A stretch of 64,000 bases of DNA from CAYWBU01 sp942491525. GTDB lineage: Bacteria > Desulfobacterota > Desulfomonilia > UBA1062. The stretch is from contig CALOBW010000030.1 in NCBI GenBank assembly GCA_942491525.1, forward strand, positions 62,001 to 126,000, read 5' to 3'. Below are positions 24,156-33,122 of this stretch, one piece after another. A program made the position numbers and the translations under genes. Each line of letters begins with the position of its first letter. Position 1 is the first letter of the stretch. The notes under the pieces are model-generated. The model did not search any database and was not told where the DNA came from. It saw nothing but the letters and a program-made list of their open reading frames with translations.

Positions 24156-26651
24156 ATGAGGATTGTCAAACTAGCTACACTTCTGTTCTATTTCCTGGTG
24201 GCCACCCTGGGACTGACCGGTTGCAAGGAGAACGGTGTCCTGATTCTGGCCCCCTATGAGGAGAACCAGCAGAATGAACAGATGCAGCTCTGGGCCAAGC
24301 GCGTCCAGGAGGATCTGGGCAGCGACTATGTGGTCAAGATCGGCTTCACCGACGTGGAACCCGGCTACGGCTTCATGAGCCCCAACGAGGCCGTCGAGGC
24401 CATCAAGAAAGATAACAAGATCAAGAAGGTGACCGTCTTCCGCGCCATCGCCCAGCCCTACGGCGCCCAGTACCAGCAGATGGATGCGCAAGTGAAGAAT
24501 GCCATCAACGCCTTCGGCCTCGCCAAGTCTGCCGTCAACGAGGCCCCCGGCTTCGGCTACAACCACTTCATGGCCGACACCCTCAAGGCCCGCATCGACG
24601 CCACCTGCAACTTCGTGGAGTCGGCCGGTGATATTGAAAACTCAAACGACCTGGTGGCCAGCCAGTCGATCCTCAACATCACCATGAAAGAGGACCGCAA
24701 CAACGTCACTCAAGAAGTAATCGATGACCTAAAAAAGACCTACGGTTTTAAGAAGATCCGCCTGATCGACGAGCACGGCATGTGGAGCCTGCTGGCCGTC
24801 AACCTGATCACCGGCGGCCGCAACGTGGTCGTACCCTACTTCACCACCCAGCCCGAGAACATCTCGCTGAGCCACGGCGCCATGACCTGGGACGGCATCG
24901 TGGGCATCTACCACCTGCCGGACGGCACAGTCGACAGCCGCTTCCGCAACACCATTCTGGAGGACGACTCCTCCCTGGCTGTCCTGCGCCACTATGTGAA
25001 CGGCGGCAAGTATGAGGAGGGCACCCTGATCAACCCCGACCCCATGAACCGCGGCGTGCTGATCCTGGCCCCCTACGCCAGCGCACGCGAGAATGACCAG
25101 GTTCTGGCCTGGGCCGCCATGGTGGCCGACGAGTTCGGCGACGCCGATGTCAAGGTGGGCTTCACCGACACCCCGGCCGAAAACATCTACCCCTACCTGA
25201 AGGCCTCCGAGGCCGCCCTGGAACTGGTGGCCGACAACTCGCTCGAGAAGGCCATGATCTTCAAGTGCGTGGCCAAGACCAACGGATCAGTGGCCGCCTC
25301 CATGAGTGACGAGGTCAACCTCTGCAAGACCGTTCTGGGCACTGCCGCCGGCGAGGTGCTGGTATCCGACGGCTTCGGCTACCAGCAGCACTTCTATGAC
25401 ACCATCAAGGCCCGCCTGCTGAGCACCTGCGACTTTGTAAACTCGGCCGGCGAAATCGAGGACGGCAACGACCTGATCGGCCGCAAGTCGATCCTCAACA
25501 TCACCCTGCTGGAGGGCCAGAACGAGGTACCGCCCTTCCTGATCAACAAGTTCAAGGAGGAGTTCGGCTTCATGAGGGTGCGCGTCATCGACAATGACCA
25601 CGGCGCCGCCTGGACCCTGGCAGCCGTTGACCTGCCCGGCGGCGGCCGCAACGTGGTTGTGCCCTACTTCACCAGCATGAGCGACGGCGTCTCGCTGCAC
25701 CACGGCACCATGACCTGGGACGGCGACGTGGCCATCTACTATCTGCCGGACGGCGACAAGGCCAACCGCGACAAGAACACCATCCTCTACCACCCCTCAT
25801 CACTGGAAGTGGTGCGCTACTTCTTCGAGGGCGGCACGGTTGAACCGCCGCTGGAGCCGGCCGAGGCCATCCTGCTGGTGGCCCCCTACGCCTCCGAGCG
25901 CGAAAACAGCGAAGTGCTGGCCTGGAGCGAGAAGGTCAAGGCCAGATATGCCGACAGGGAGGTCCAGCTGGGCTTCACCGGTAATGCCGAACCCAGCTAC
26001 CCCTACCTAAGTGCCGAGGCCGCCGCCGAGCAGCTCAACAGCCAAGCCATCCTGACCAAGGTTGATGTCTTCCGCGTGATCGTCAAGACCGACGGCCCGA
26101 TCGCCGCCGCCATGGACGCCGAGGTTGAAGATGCCAAAGGCGCCCTGCTGGTCGAGGACGGCCAGATCAACGAGGTCCGCGGCTTCGGCTACGGCCAGAT
26201 CATGATCGACTCCATCGTGGCCCGCCTGACAAGCCAGCTCGACTTCAAGGATTCGCGCTGGGACGTGGACGACCACAACGACCTGCGCGCCTCCAAGTCG
26301 ACCCTCAACATCTTCATCCAGGAGGAGAAGGAGAGCGTGCCCGCCTGGGTCACCGACGGCATCAAGAACCACTTCGGCTTCGACCGCGTGCGCCTGATAG
26401 ACTGCGATCCGCTGGGCGCCCCGAGCCTCTGGCCCCTGGATGTGGCCGCCGGCGGCCGCAACGTGGGCCTGCCCTACATGACCACCATTGATGACGCCAC
26501 CGGCACCGGCATCGGCGCCATCACCTGGGACGGCACCTCATCCGGCATCTGCATCTACCACCTGCCGGACGGCACCACCGCCTCGCGCGACCAGAACACC
26601 ATCCTAAACTATGATTCATCCCTGGATGCGCTTGATAGCCTGCTGAACTAA
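24156..26651 (+). CDS. Lipoprotein with three tandem chelatase-like repeats (copy 2)
   Basis: 831 residues, paralogue of the upstream gene over its whole length. The signal ends in the same lipobox LTGCKENG. Repeats begin at bases 24234, 25053 and 25866. The GFGY motif, the NDLVASQSILNITMKE motif of unit 1, GGGRNVVVPYFT and MTWDGDVAIYYLPDG are kept, so the three-unit layout is under constraint. The start at 24156 has GAGGAGAG upstream; an earlier in-frame start would bury the signal peptide. It has its own promoter region and terminator, so it is probably a separate transcription unit with similar control. Confidence 0.8.
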   Translation: MRIVKLATLLFYFLVATLGLTGCKENGVLILAPYEENQQNEQMQLWAKRVQEDLGSDYVVKIGFTDVEPGYGFMSPNEAVEAIKKDNKIKKVTVFRAIAQPYGAQYQQMDAQVKNAINAFGLAKSAVNEAPGFGYNHFMADTLKARIDATCNFVESAGDIENSNDLVASQSILNITMKEDRNNVTQEVIDDLKKTYGFKKIRLIDEHGMWSLLAVNLITGGRNVVVPYFTTQPENISLSHGAMTWDGIVGIYHLPDGTVDSRFRNTILEDDSSLAVLRHYVNGGKYEEGTLINPDPMNRGVLILAPYASARENDQVLAWAAMVADEFGDADVKVGFTDTPAENIYPYLKASEAALELVADNSLEKAMIFKCVAKTNGSVAASMSDEVNLCKTVLGTAAGEVLVSDGFGYQQHFYDTIKARLLSTCDFVNSAGEIEDGNDLIGRKSILNITLLEGQNEVPPFLINKFKEEFGFMRVRVIDNDHGAAWTLAAVDLPGGGRNVVVPYFTSMSDGVSLHHGTMTWDGDVAIYYLPDGDKANRDKNTILYHPSSLEVVRYFFEGGTVEPPLEPAEAILLVAPYASERENSEVLAWSEKVKARYADREVQLGFTGNAEPSYPYLSAEAAAEQLNSQAILTKVDVFRVIVKTDGPIAAAMDAEVEDAKGALLVEDGQINEVRGFGYGQIMIDSIVARLTSQLDFKDSRWDVDDHNDLRASKSTLNIFIQEEKESVPAWVTDGIKNHFGFDRVRLIDCDPLGAPSLWPLDVAAGGRNVGLPYMTTIDDATGTGIGAITWDGTSSGICIYHLPDGTTASRDQNTILNYDSSLDALDSLLN

Positions 26652-26659
26652 GCAACCCA

Positions 26660-26695
26660 GAGGGTCGGATGAGAATTCATCCGGCCCTTTTTTTA
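26660..26695 (+). terminator. Rho-independent terminator after lipoprotein copy 2
   Basis: AGGGTCGGATGA pairs with TCATCCGGCCCT (one G-T pair) around GAAT and is followed by TTTTTTT. Confidence 0.9.
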
Positions 26696-26741
26696 TCATC
26701 GCTCCAGATTATTTAGAAATTATAGTCATTCTGGAGAGATG

Positions 26742-28775
26742 ATGGAGATAGAGAGCAGCCAAATTTTTAAAGCCATGCTGGCAGCCATGGAGGACCTGAT
26801 CTTCCTCTTTGACAGCGAGGGGCGCTACATCTTCTGCCACGCCCCCAACCGCCAGGACCTCTACAGGCCGCCCGAGCAGCTGCTGGGACGCCACTTCCGC
26901 GAGGTCCTGCCGCCCGCGATCGCCGACCAGACCGAGCGCGCCTTTGAACTGAACCGCCAACAGCAGACCGCCCACATCGTCTACAGTCTGCAACTGAAGG
27001 GCGAGACGCGTTGGTTCGACGCCAGCATGAGCCCAATCATGCAGGATGAGGCCTATGACGGCTCAATCTCGGTCATCAGGGATGTCACCGAGCACTACCA
27101 GGTTCACGAAAAACTGCAGCTGGCCGGCATGATCTTTGAGTCAACCATCGAGGGTATCTGCATTACCGATCCAGACGGCAACATCCTGATGACCAACCCG
27201 GCCTTCAGCCGCATCACCGGCTACAGCGCCGACGAGATCCTGGGGCGGAATGTACGCATCTTAAAATCCGACCGCCACAACAGCGAGTTCTACCACCAGG
27301 CGTGGCTGGAGCTGCAGCAGAGTGACAGCTGGCAGGGCGAGGTATGGAACCGGCGCAAGAACAGTGAGGTCTACCCCGAGTTCCTGGCCATCAATGCCAT
27401 CCGTGACGGCGAGGGCAGGGTCTCCCACTACATTGCCGTCTTCACCGATACCACCGACATCAAGATCAGAGACCAGCAGATCTACCACCAGACCTACCAC
27501 GACCCCCTGACCAACCTGCCCAACCGTGACCTGCTCTACGACCGGCTGCGCATGGCCATCAACCAGGCCGAGAGAGGCCACGATCTCTTCGCCCTGATCT
27601 TCCTCAACATCAACAACTTCAAGCACGTCAACAGCACCCTGGGAGTACTGACCGGCGACAACCTGCTCAAGAAGATTGCCGCCAACCTCAGCACCTGCGT
27701 GCGGGTTGGCGACACCGTGGCCCACATGGGCGCCGACCACTTTGCCCTGCTGCTGCAGCCCGGCAGCATCAGCGGCATCCATGACATCATGAACATCATC
27801 AAGCGCATCCGCCAGCTCTTCAGCGAACCAGTCCGCTGTAAAGATCAGGAGCTGTTCCTGAGCGCCAGCATGGGCATCACCCTCTTTCCCAATGACGGCA
27901 GCGACGACATCAGCCTGCTCAGGAATGCCGACCTGGCCATCCAGCATGCCCGCAAGATGGGCAAGAATGCCTACAGCTTCTACACCGAGGAGATGAACAG
28001 CCAGGTGCAGCACCGCATGCTGCTGGAGAGCGAACTGCACCACGCCATCGAGGAGAACCAGTTCAGCCTGCTCTACCAGCCCATCGTGGACGCCAACAGC
28101 GGACACGTTCAGGGGGCCGAGAGCCTGATCCGCTGGTCGCATCCGCAGCAGGGCCTGATCTCGCCGGCCGACTTCATCCCGCTGGCCGAAGAGACCGGCC
28201 TGATCGTGCCGCTGACAGCCTGGATTCTGGAAGAGGTAATCAAGGCCCACCGAAGGCTGCCGGAGAACTTTGAGCTGGCGGTCAACATCTCAGCCTATGA
28301 CCTGACCAGCGTGCGCATTCACACCATGCTGGAGCAGATGGAGTGCGATCTGGGCTTTCTGACCCTGGAACTGACCGAAAACACCCTGATCGACAAGCGC
28401 GACGAGAGCATCAAGACCATGCATCACCTCAAGGAGCTGGGCATCAGCTTCTCAATCGACGACTTCGGCACCGGCTACTCATCCCTGAGCTACCTCAAGA
28501 AGTTCCCCATCGACAAGCTCAAGATCGACCGCTCCTTCGTGATCGACCTGCCCCACGACTCGGAGAGCACCGGCATTGCACGGGCTATCATCAGCCTGGC
28601 CAAGTCGCTCAACATGCGCCTGGTGGCCGAGGGCGTCGAGACGCGCGAACAGCTGCGCTTCATGCAGATCGAGAAGTGCGACTTCATCCAGGGCTACTAC
28701 TTCAGCAGACCCCTGCCCCTGGATGAACTGCTGGAACTGGTCGGGGAACCGGATCGTTTCCGTGATCTGATCTAG
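26742..28775 (+). CDS. PAS-PAS-GGDEF-EAL protein, likely c-di-GMP phosphodiesterase
   Basis: About 677 residues, cytoplasmic (no membrane segment). Two PAS domains occupy roughly residues 5-120 and 125-245. The GGDEF-like domain follows (HDPLTNLPNRDLLYDRL), but its signature is GADHF and the FLDLDNF equivalent is FLNINNF, so cyclase activity is unlikely. The EAL domain is AESLIRW with conserved ELTENTLI, IDDFGTGYSSLSYLKK, KIDRSFV and VAEGVETREQL, so phosphodiesterase activity is plausible. The second of two adjacent ATGs is chosen for spacing to GGAG; the first is three bases upstream. Confidence 0.93.
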   Translation: MEIESSQIFKAMLAAMEDLIFLFDSEGRYIFCHAPNRQDLYRPPEQLLGRHFREVLPPAIADQTERAFELNRQQQTAHIVYSLQLKGETRWFDASMSPIMQDEAYDGSISVIRDVTEHYQVHEKLQLAGMIFESTIEGICITDPDGNILMTNPAFSRITGYSADEILGRNVRILKSDRHNSEFYHQAWLELQQSDSWQGEVWNRRKNSEVYPEFLAINAIRDGEGRVSHYIAVFTDTTDIKIRDQQIYHQTYHDPLTNLPNRDLLYDRLRMAINQAERGHDLFALIFLNINNFKHVNSTLGVLTGDNLLKKIAANLSTCVRVGDTVAHMGADHFALLLQPGSISGIHDIMNIIKRIRQLFSEPVRCKDQELFLSASMGITLFPNDGSDDISLLRNADLAIQHARKMGKNAYSFYTEEMNSQVQHRMLLESELHHAIEENQFSLLYQPIVDANSGHVQGAESLIRWSHPQQGLISPADFIPLAEETGLIVPLTAWILEEVIKAHRRLPENFELAVNISAYDLTSVRIHTMLEQMECDLGFLTLELTENTLIDKRDESIKTMHHLKELGISFSIDDFGTGYSSLSYLKKFPIDKLKIDRSFVIDLPHDSESTGIARAIISLAKSLNMRLVAEGVETREQLRFMQIEKCDFIQGYYFSRPLPLDELLELVGEPDRFRDLI

Positions 28776-28849
28776 TCCCCATACAGGGATCTATAATTAT
28801 TTACCTTTTTATATTGACAAGTGTTAATGAAATAGAGAAATAGATATCC

Positions 28850-29446
28850 ATGCAACAGGAAAAGATTATCAAAATACCGGAACAGTACATCGAGACCAGA
28901 CAGAGACTCAAGGACGCCGCATTGCAGCAGATCTCAGAGGTGGGCTACCACCAGACAACGGTCAACAGCATTGCCGAGGCAGCCGGCGTCAGCATCAGTA
29001 CCCTCTACGCCTACTACCGGGACAAGAAGATGCTGGTCCTGGAGCTGCTTGAAGAGTGCCAGCAGATATTCTATGCCCGGGCCTTTGACAACAAGGGAAG
29101 TTTTGCAGACCCGCTGGAGTCCATCAAATCTGATATCCGCAACACCCTGGACGCATCAAAGGGCTATGAGACTCTCTTCAGGGAGTCCTATATCCTGCAG
29201 TGCACGGATAGGGATGTTGAGAGCGTCCTGCGTAAATATGAAAACCATGAGATCCAGGGCATTCAGCAAAAACTGGAGCAGGAGTGGCCCGCCATCAAAA
29301 ATCCGCAGCAGACGGCCGTGATGGTGCACAGCGTCATTGCCGCCATGGTCAACCGCTACACCCTGCTGGGCCTGCCCATTAGCGCGGATGAGCTTGTCGA
29401 TGAGCTGGCAGGGATGATCTACAGCTACCTCAAGGATCAGGCCTGA
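28850..29446 (+). CDS. TetR-family transcriptional regulator
   Basis: 198 residues with the TetR helix-turn-helix near 20-65: AALQQISEVGYHQTTVNSIA followed by GVSISTLYAYYRDKKML. The C-terminal ligand domain is not assignable. A TTGAC-AAGT-GTTAA element at 28814-28827, near-palindromic, lies just upstream and may be its operator or an FNR-like site with one mismatch. The aldolase gene starts nine bases after its stop, so the two are probably co-transcribed. Confidence 0.9.
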   Translation: MQQEKIIKIPEQYIETRQRLKDAALQQISEVGYHQTTVNSIAEAAGVSISTLYAYYRDKKMLVLELLEECQQIFYARAFDNKGSFADPLESIKSDIRNTLDASKGYETLFRESYILQCTDRDVESVLRKYENHEIQGIQQKLEQEWPAIKNPQQTAVMVHSVIAAMVNRYTLLGLPISADELVDELAGMIYSYLKDQA

Positions 29447-29454
29447 GCTCTTAA

Positions 29455-30246
29455 ATGCTAGTTACATTAACTGAAATCCTGGCCGATGATTATGCCGTGA
29501 TCGCGCCGGACTTCCTGACCGCTGACATGCTCAGGCACTACATCGCGGTGGCCGAGCAGTACAACACGCCCATCATCGCCAGCTACCCGCCCCTAGCCAT
29601 CGACCGTCTGCGCCCCAACTGGCTCAAGAGGATCCGTCCGCTCTGCGAGGCATCCAGCGTACCGGTCTGCCTGCATCTGGACCACGGCAAGAGCATTGGC
29701 GTCTGCAAGCGGGCCATTAAGGCCGGCTTCACCTCCGTCATGATCGATGCCAGCGCCCACGATTTTCAGACCAACCTCGCTATGACAAGAGAGATCGTGG
29801 CAGCCGCCAAGGAGTCTGGCGTCAGCGTCGAGGCCGAGATCGGCCATGTGGGCGGCAGCGAGGGTTCCAATGAAACCTGCCTGACCGAGCCGGATGAAGC
29901 CGCATGGTTTGCCGCAGAGAGCGGCGCCGACGCCCTGGCGATATCCATCGGCACCCAGCACGGACACTACAGGGGCGAGCCCCACATCGACTTCAAGCGC
30001 CTGGAGGAGATCCGCCGCCGGGTCGATATTCCCCTGGTACTGCACGGCGGTTCCGGCACCGGCGCCGAGAACATCCGCCGGGCCGTGCACGGCGGCATCC
30101 GCAAGATCAACGTTTTCACCGACATTATCAAACCCTACCTCAAGGCCAGCCGGCCGCTGCCGGGCAGAAGAGCCGCCCAGCGCCAGGTGGTTGATGATGT
30201 TTTAAAGAAGTATTTTGAGATATCCGGCAGCCTCGGCAAGGCTTGA
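29455..30246 (+). CDS. Class II (ketose-bisphosphate) aldolase
   Basis: 263 residues of the zinc-dependent FBA/tagatose-bisphosphate aldolase family. Metal ligands and active-site parts visible are LHLDHGKSIG, SVMIDASAHDF, SVEAEIGHVGGSEG, ALAISIGTQHGHY, LVLHGGSGTGAENI and KINVFTDI. It cleaves a ketose phosphate to dihydroxyacetone phosphate and an aldehyde; the sugar cannot be named. No strong ribosome site precedes the ATG, which fits translational coupling to the TetR gene. A second TetR gene follows. Confidence 0.9.
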   Translation: MLVTLTEILADDYAVIAPDFLTADMLRHYIAVAEQYNTPIIASYPPLAIDRLRPNWLKRIRPLCEASSVPVCLHLDHGKSIGVCKRAIKAGFTSVMIDASAHDFQTNLAMTREIVAAAKESGVSVEAEIGHVGGSEGSNETCLTEPDEAAWFAAESGADALAISIGTQHGHYRGEPHIDFKRLEEIRRRVDIPLVLHGGSGTGAENIRRAVHGGIRKINVFTDIIKPYLKASRPLPGRRAAQRQVVDDVLKKYFEISGSLGKA

Positions 30247-30300
30247 CATGTAACCCGCGCTGACATAGCTTCACAGCATACCAATTATCTAGGAGAACTC

Positions 30301-30921
30301 ATGCCCAAGGCGCCGGCCACCCCTGAATCCATCGAGGCTACCCGCAAACGCATCCTCAATGAGGCCCTGGAGATTATCAACAAGGATGGATATGCCAGCC
30401 TGAGCATGCGTAAGCTTGGCAGTCGCCTTGGGGTTGCAGCCAAGACCATCTACAACTACTACTCCAACAAGGATGAACTCTACCTGATGGTACTCATCCA
30501 GGGGTTTCAGGAACTGACCGAGACCATTGAAGAGGCCGTCGGGCAAAATGATGATCCGCTCGCCAAACTCAGGGCCATGGCCCGCACCTATGTCTACTGG
30601 GGAATCAATCACCAACACTACTACAACATTATGTTCAACATGGATACGCCCAAGTATGTTGACTATGTGGGCACACCGATGGAGGAGATTGCCGACCACC
30701 AGAACAGAACCGCCCTGCAGCTGATCAAAATCGGCAGTCACATACTGAACGAACTGCCCCACCAAAAGATTGATGAGGGTCAAATTCCGTTCAGACTGCT
30801 CAAGATCTGGACCAGCCTGCACGGCATCGTCTCCCTTCATATCAGCCGCGTGACCCTCTCGGTGCAGGACATCAGCCAACTTATCGATCCTATGATCGAT
30901 GAGATCCTCAAAGACCTCTAA
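30301..30921 (+). CDS. TetR-family regulator (WHG-like C-terminal domain)
   Basis: 206 residues. The N-terminal helix-turn-helix is RILNEALEIINKDGYASLSM with GVAAKTIYNYYSNKDELY. The middle segment AMARTYVYWGINHQHYYNIMF and later KIWTSLHGIVSLHISR are typical of TetR proteins with the WHG domain. Ribosome site AGGAG is present. It precedes an alcohol dehydrogenase gene with a palindromic operator, which is its likely target. Confidence 0.92.
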   Translation: MPKAPATPESIEATRKRILNEALEIINKDGYASLSMRKLGSRLGVAAKTIYNYYSNKDELYLMVLIQGFQELTETIEEAVGQNDDPLAKLRAMARTYVYWGINHQHYYNIMFNMDTPKYVDYVGTPMEEIADHQNRTALQLIKIGSHILNELPHQKIDEGQIPFRLLKIWTSLHGIVSLHISRVTLSVQDISQLIDPMIDEILKDL

Positions 30922-30961
30922 TTCATCTACTTTCATAAATAGATATTATTTGATTTTTTAA

Positions 30962-30981
30962 GGTAACGCTGTTACCGTAAC
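30962..30981 (+). promoter_or_regulatory. Overlapping palindromic operator before the alcohol dehydrogenase gene
   Basis: GGTAACGCTGTTACC (30962-30976) is a perfect palindrome and overlaps a second one, GTTACCGTAAC (30971-30981). Three half-sites GTAAC/GTTAC/GTAAC are thus lined up. The position, 27 bases before the ATG at 31008, suits repression. The adjacent TetR protein is the natural candidate. Confidence 0.7.
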
Positions 30982-31007
30982 ATCAATACTTTATAAATGG
31001 AGGTCGT

Positions 31008-32204
31008 ATGAAGAGTATCTATTTTGAAACCAACATTCCCAAAATCGTAGCCCTGAAGGCCCTTGGCAGACGCTTTCCGTCACTCTACTACACGAAATTA
31101 TCACCGGTTGTGCTGGACGAACTGCCCGATCTGCCACTGCCGGGCCCCAACTGGGTCAGGGTCAGCAACAAACTGGCCGGCATCTGCGGCACCGACATCA
31201 GCTTCTTTCAGGTCAAACCCAACCCCAAAATCTCCGTAGCGGCCCTGCCCGGCTCCGACCGCACCTTCCTGGGACATGAGACCGTCGGCCACATCAGCGA
31301 GGTCGGCCCCGGAGTCAAGCACTTGAAGCTTGGCGACCGCGTCACCATGCAACCCTATCTGCCGTGCTGCAGCATGGATGAGCAGATAGCAATGTGCGGG
31401 CCCTGCCGGGACGGCAACTACTGCCTCTGTGAAAACTATGCCGAGATCAAACTGCCGGAGAATCGCGGCGGCGGATTCGGCGACCATTTCATCGCCCCCG
31501 CAAGCCAGCTCATAAAGATCCCCGACTCCATCAGCGATGAACAGGCTGTTATGATCGAGCCGGCGGCGGTCAGCATGCATGCGGTTTTACGCCGCCCGCC
31601 CCAGGACGGCGAGAAAGTTTTAGTGCTGGGTGCCGGCACCATCGGCCTGAATGTGATCCAGTTCCTGAAATTCATCAACCCCAACTGCACTGTCTATCTG
31701 ATGGAACTTGAAAAATCTAAACAGGAGTTCGGCCTCAGGATGGGGGCGGACGCCGTCATCCAGGGCGACCCCTACAGCGAGATCGGCCGCATCACCCAGG
31801 CCAAGGTTTACCGCGGCCAGTTCAAAAACACCAACATGCTCGGCGGACTGGATGCCATCTACGACTGCGTCGGCAGCCAGAAAACCCTGCATGATTGCCT
31901 GCGCTGGCTGAAATCACGCGGAACCTATGTCAAGATCGGCCACCACCTCTGCCCGGTAGCCTACGACGAAACCCCCATCTGGCAGCAGGAACTCAACATT
32001 GTGGGCGTAAACTCCCACGGCCGCGAATATTTTGAGGGGCGCCACATCTCAACCTTTGAACTGATCATTGAACTGCTGCGGGACGGACGCATCACCCTGG
32101 ACGATTTCATCACCCACCGCTTCAAGCTGGATGACTACCGCAGCGCCTTCAAGACCATTCAGCAAAGACCAGCCGAGGTGCTCAAGGTGGTGCTGGAGGT
32201 CTGA
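31008..32204 (+). CDS. Zinc-dependent alcohol/polyol dehydrogenase (MDR family)
   Basis: 398 residues of the medium-chain dehydrogenase superfamily. Catalytic zinc ligands are in GICGTD and FLGHETVGH. The structural-zinc loop is a Cys-rich MCGPCRDGNYCLC with spacing unlike the usual four-Cys lobe. The NAD(P) site is VLGAGTIGLNVIQFLKF. The protein has a longer N-terminus (about 45 residues) than most members. It probably oxidises a sugar alcohol or related alcohol; together with the class II aldolase a small catabolic module is likely. Good ribosome site GGAGG. Confidence 0.92.
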   Translation: MKSIYFETNIPKIVALKALGRRFPSLYYTKLSPVVLDELPDLPLPGPNWVRVSNKLAGICGTDISFFQVKPNPKISVAALPGSDRTFLGHETVGHISEVGPGVKHLKLGDRVTMQPYLPCCSMDEQIAMCGPCRDGNYCLCENYAEIKLPENRGGGFGDHFIAPASQLIKIPDSISDEQAVMIEPAAVSMHAVLRRPPQDGEKVLVLGAGTIGLNVIQFLKFINPNCTVYLMELEKSKQEFGLRMGADAVIQGDPYSEIGRITQAKVYRGQFKNTNMLGGLDAIYDCVGSQKTLHDCLRWLKSRGTYVKIGHHLCPVAYDETPIWQQELNIVGVNSHGREYFEGRHISTFELIIELLRDGRITLDDFITHRFKLDDYRSAFKTIQQRPAEVLKVVLEV

Positions 32205-33053
32205 TCAGGACTTCAGAAACTTGAGCAGGGCCGGCACCACCACGTCGGCCCGTTCATACTGCACGGCGTGGCGGGCCCGGGGCACACTCAGGAAACCGGT
32301 CTCACCGAAGAGAGTGACGGCCTCGGCATGGTTGCCATAGGGCGTCACAGGATCATCCTCACCCCAGATAAGCATGGTGGGACGGCCCTGCTGGGCAAAG
32401 CGCTCAAAGTAGAAACGCTCATCAAAGTTGAAGTGCTGCAGGGTCGCCTGCAGCGCTTCCATAAAGCCGGCGTAAACCATCTGCTCGCCAAAACGCTTGC
32501 GCAGCTGCGGCAGCAGGCTCTGATCATAGACATAACCCTTGAGGTTTTTATAAAGGGTGCGCCGGCCCAGCAGACGCACCACCAGCGCGCCGCCCAGAGG
32601 ACTCTTGGCCAGACGCGCCGCAATCGACATGTTGACATCAAAGCCCACCGGAGCGATGAAGCAGACCCGGCCGATCTTGCCGGGATTGCGCGCCGCGTGC
32701 GCGGCAGCCACGGCCGCGCCCATGGACCAGCCCACCAGGTTGATGCGTCCGGCAATCTTAAGGGCGGTCAGCAGCTCTTCCAGCTGAGCGGTAAAGGTAT
32801 CGAGGTCATAGTTCAGCGGCGGCCGGTCGGAATAGCCGCGCCCGAACATGTCGTAGCGCAGCACCCGCAGCCCCTGACGGCTGAGCCGCTCAAAGATGCC
32901 GTCCCAGACAAACATGGGCACGGTCAGGCCCGTAATCAGCACCACCGGGCGCCCATCGGCCGGCCCGGCCACTTCATAGTGCGTAAAACCGCCTGACAGC
33001 TCAATAAAGCCGCCTGACAGCTTCGACCTTGTTTCATCATTCAGCTGGGGCAT
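32205..33053 (-). CDS. Alpha/beta hydrolase
   Basis: 282 residues of the alpha/beta hydrolase fold: oxyanion region VLITGLTVPMFVWD, nucleophile elbow LVGWSMGAA (Ser in GWSMG), acid in WGEDDPVTPYG and His in ARHAVQYERAD. No signal peptide. The start at 33053 has GGAGG six bases upstream. It converges on the dehydrogenase gene; their stop codons abut. Substrate unknown. Confidence 0.9.
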   Translation of the reverse strand: MPQLNDETRSKLSGGFIELSGGFTHYEVAGPADGRPVVLITGLTVPMFVWDGIFERLSRQGLRVLRYDMFGRGYSDRPPLNYDLDTFTAQLEELLTALKIAGRINLVGWSMGAAVAAAHAARNPGKIGRVCFIAPVGFDVNMSIAARLAKSPLGGALVVRLLGRRTLYKNLKGYVYDQSLLPQLRKRFGEQMVYAGFMEALQATLQHFNFDERFYFERFAQQGRPTMLIWGEDDPVTPYGNHAEAVTLFGETGFLSVPRARHAVQYERADVVVPALLKFLKS

Positions 33054-33122
33054 CAACGACCTCCAACTTCTCTCTACACTATTTTTTCAGAACCTGTCAC
33101 GGCCGAGTTTCAGGTTCATGAA

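Noticed and set aside
21394..26651. CRISPR or tandem DNA repeat
   Set aside because: The repeats are ~0.8 kb, coding, in frame and diverged; they are protein domain repeats.
27261..28250. 329-residue frame opposite the GGDEF-EAL gene
   Set aside because: Antisense shadow with repetitive Val/Asp/Gly composition.
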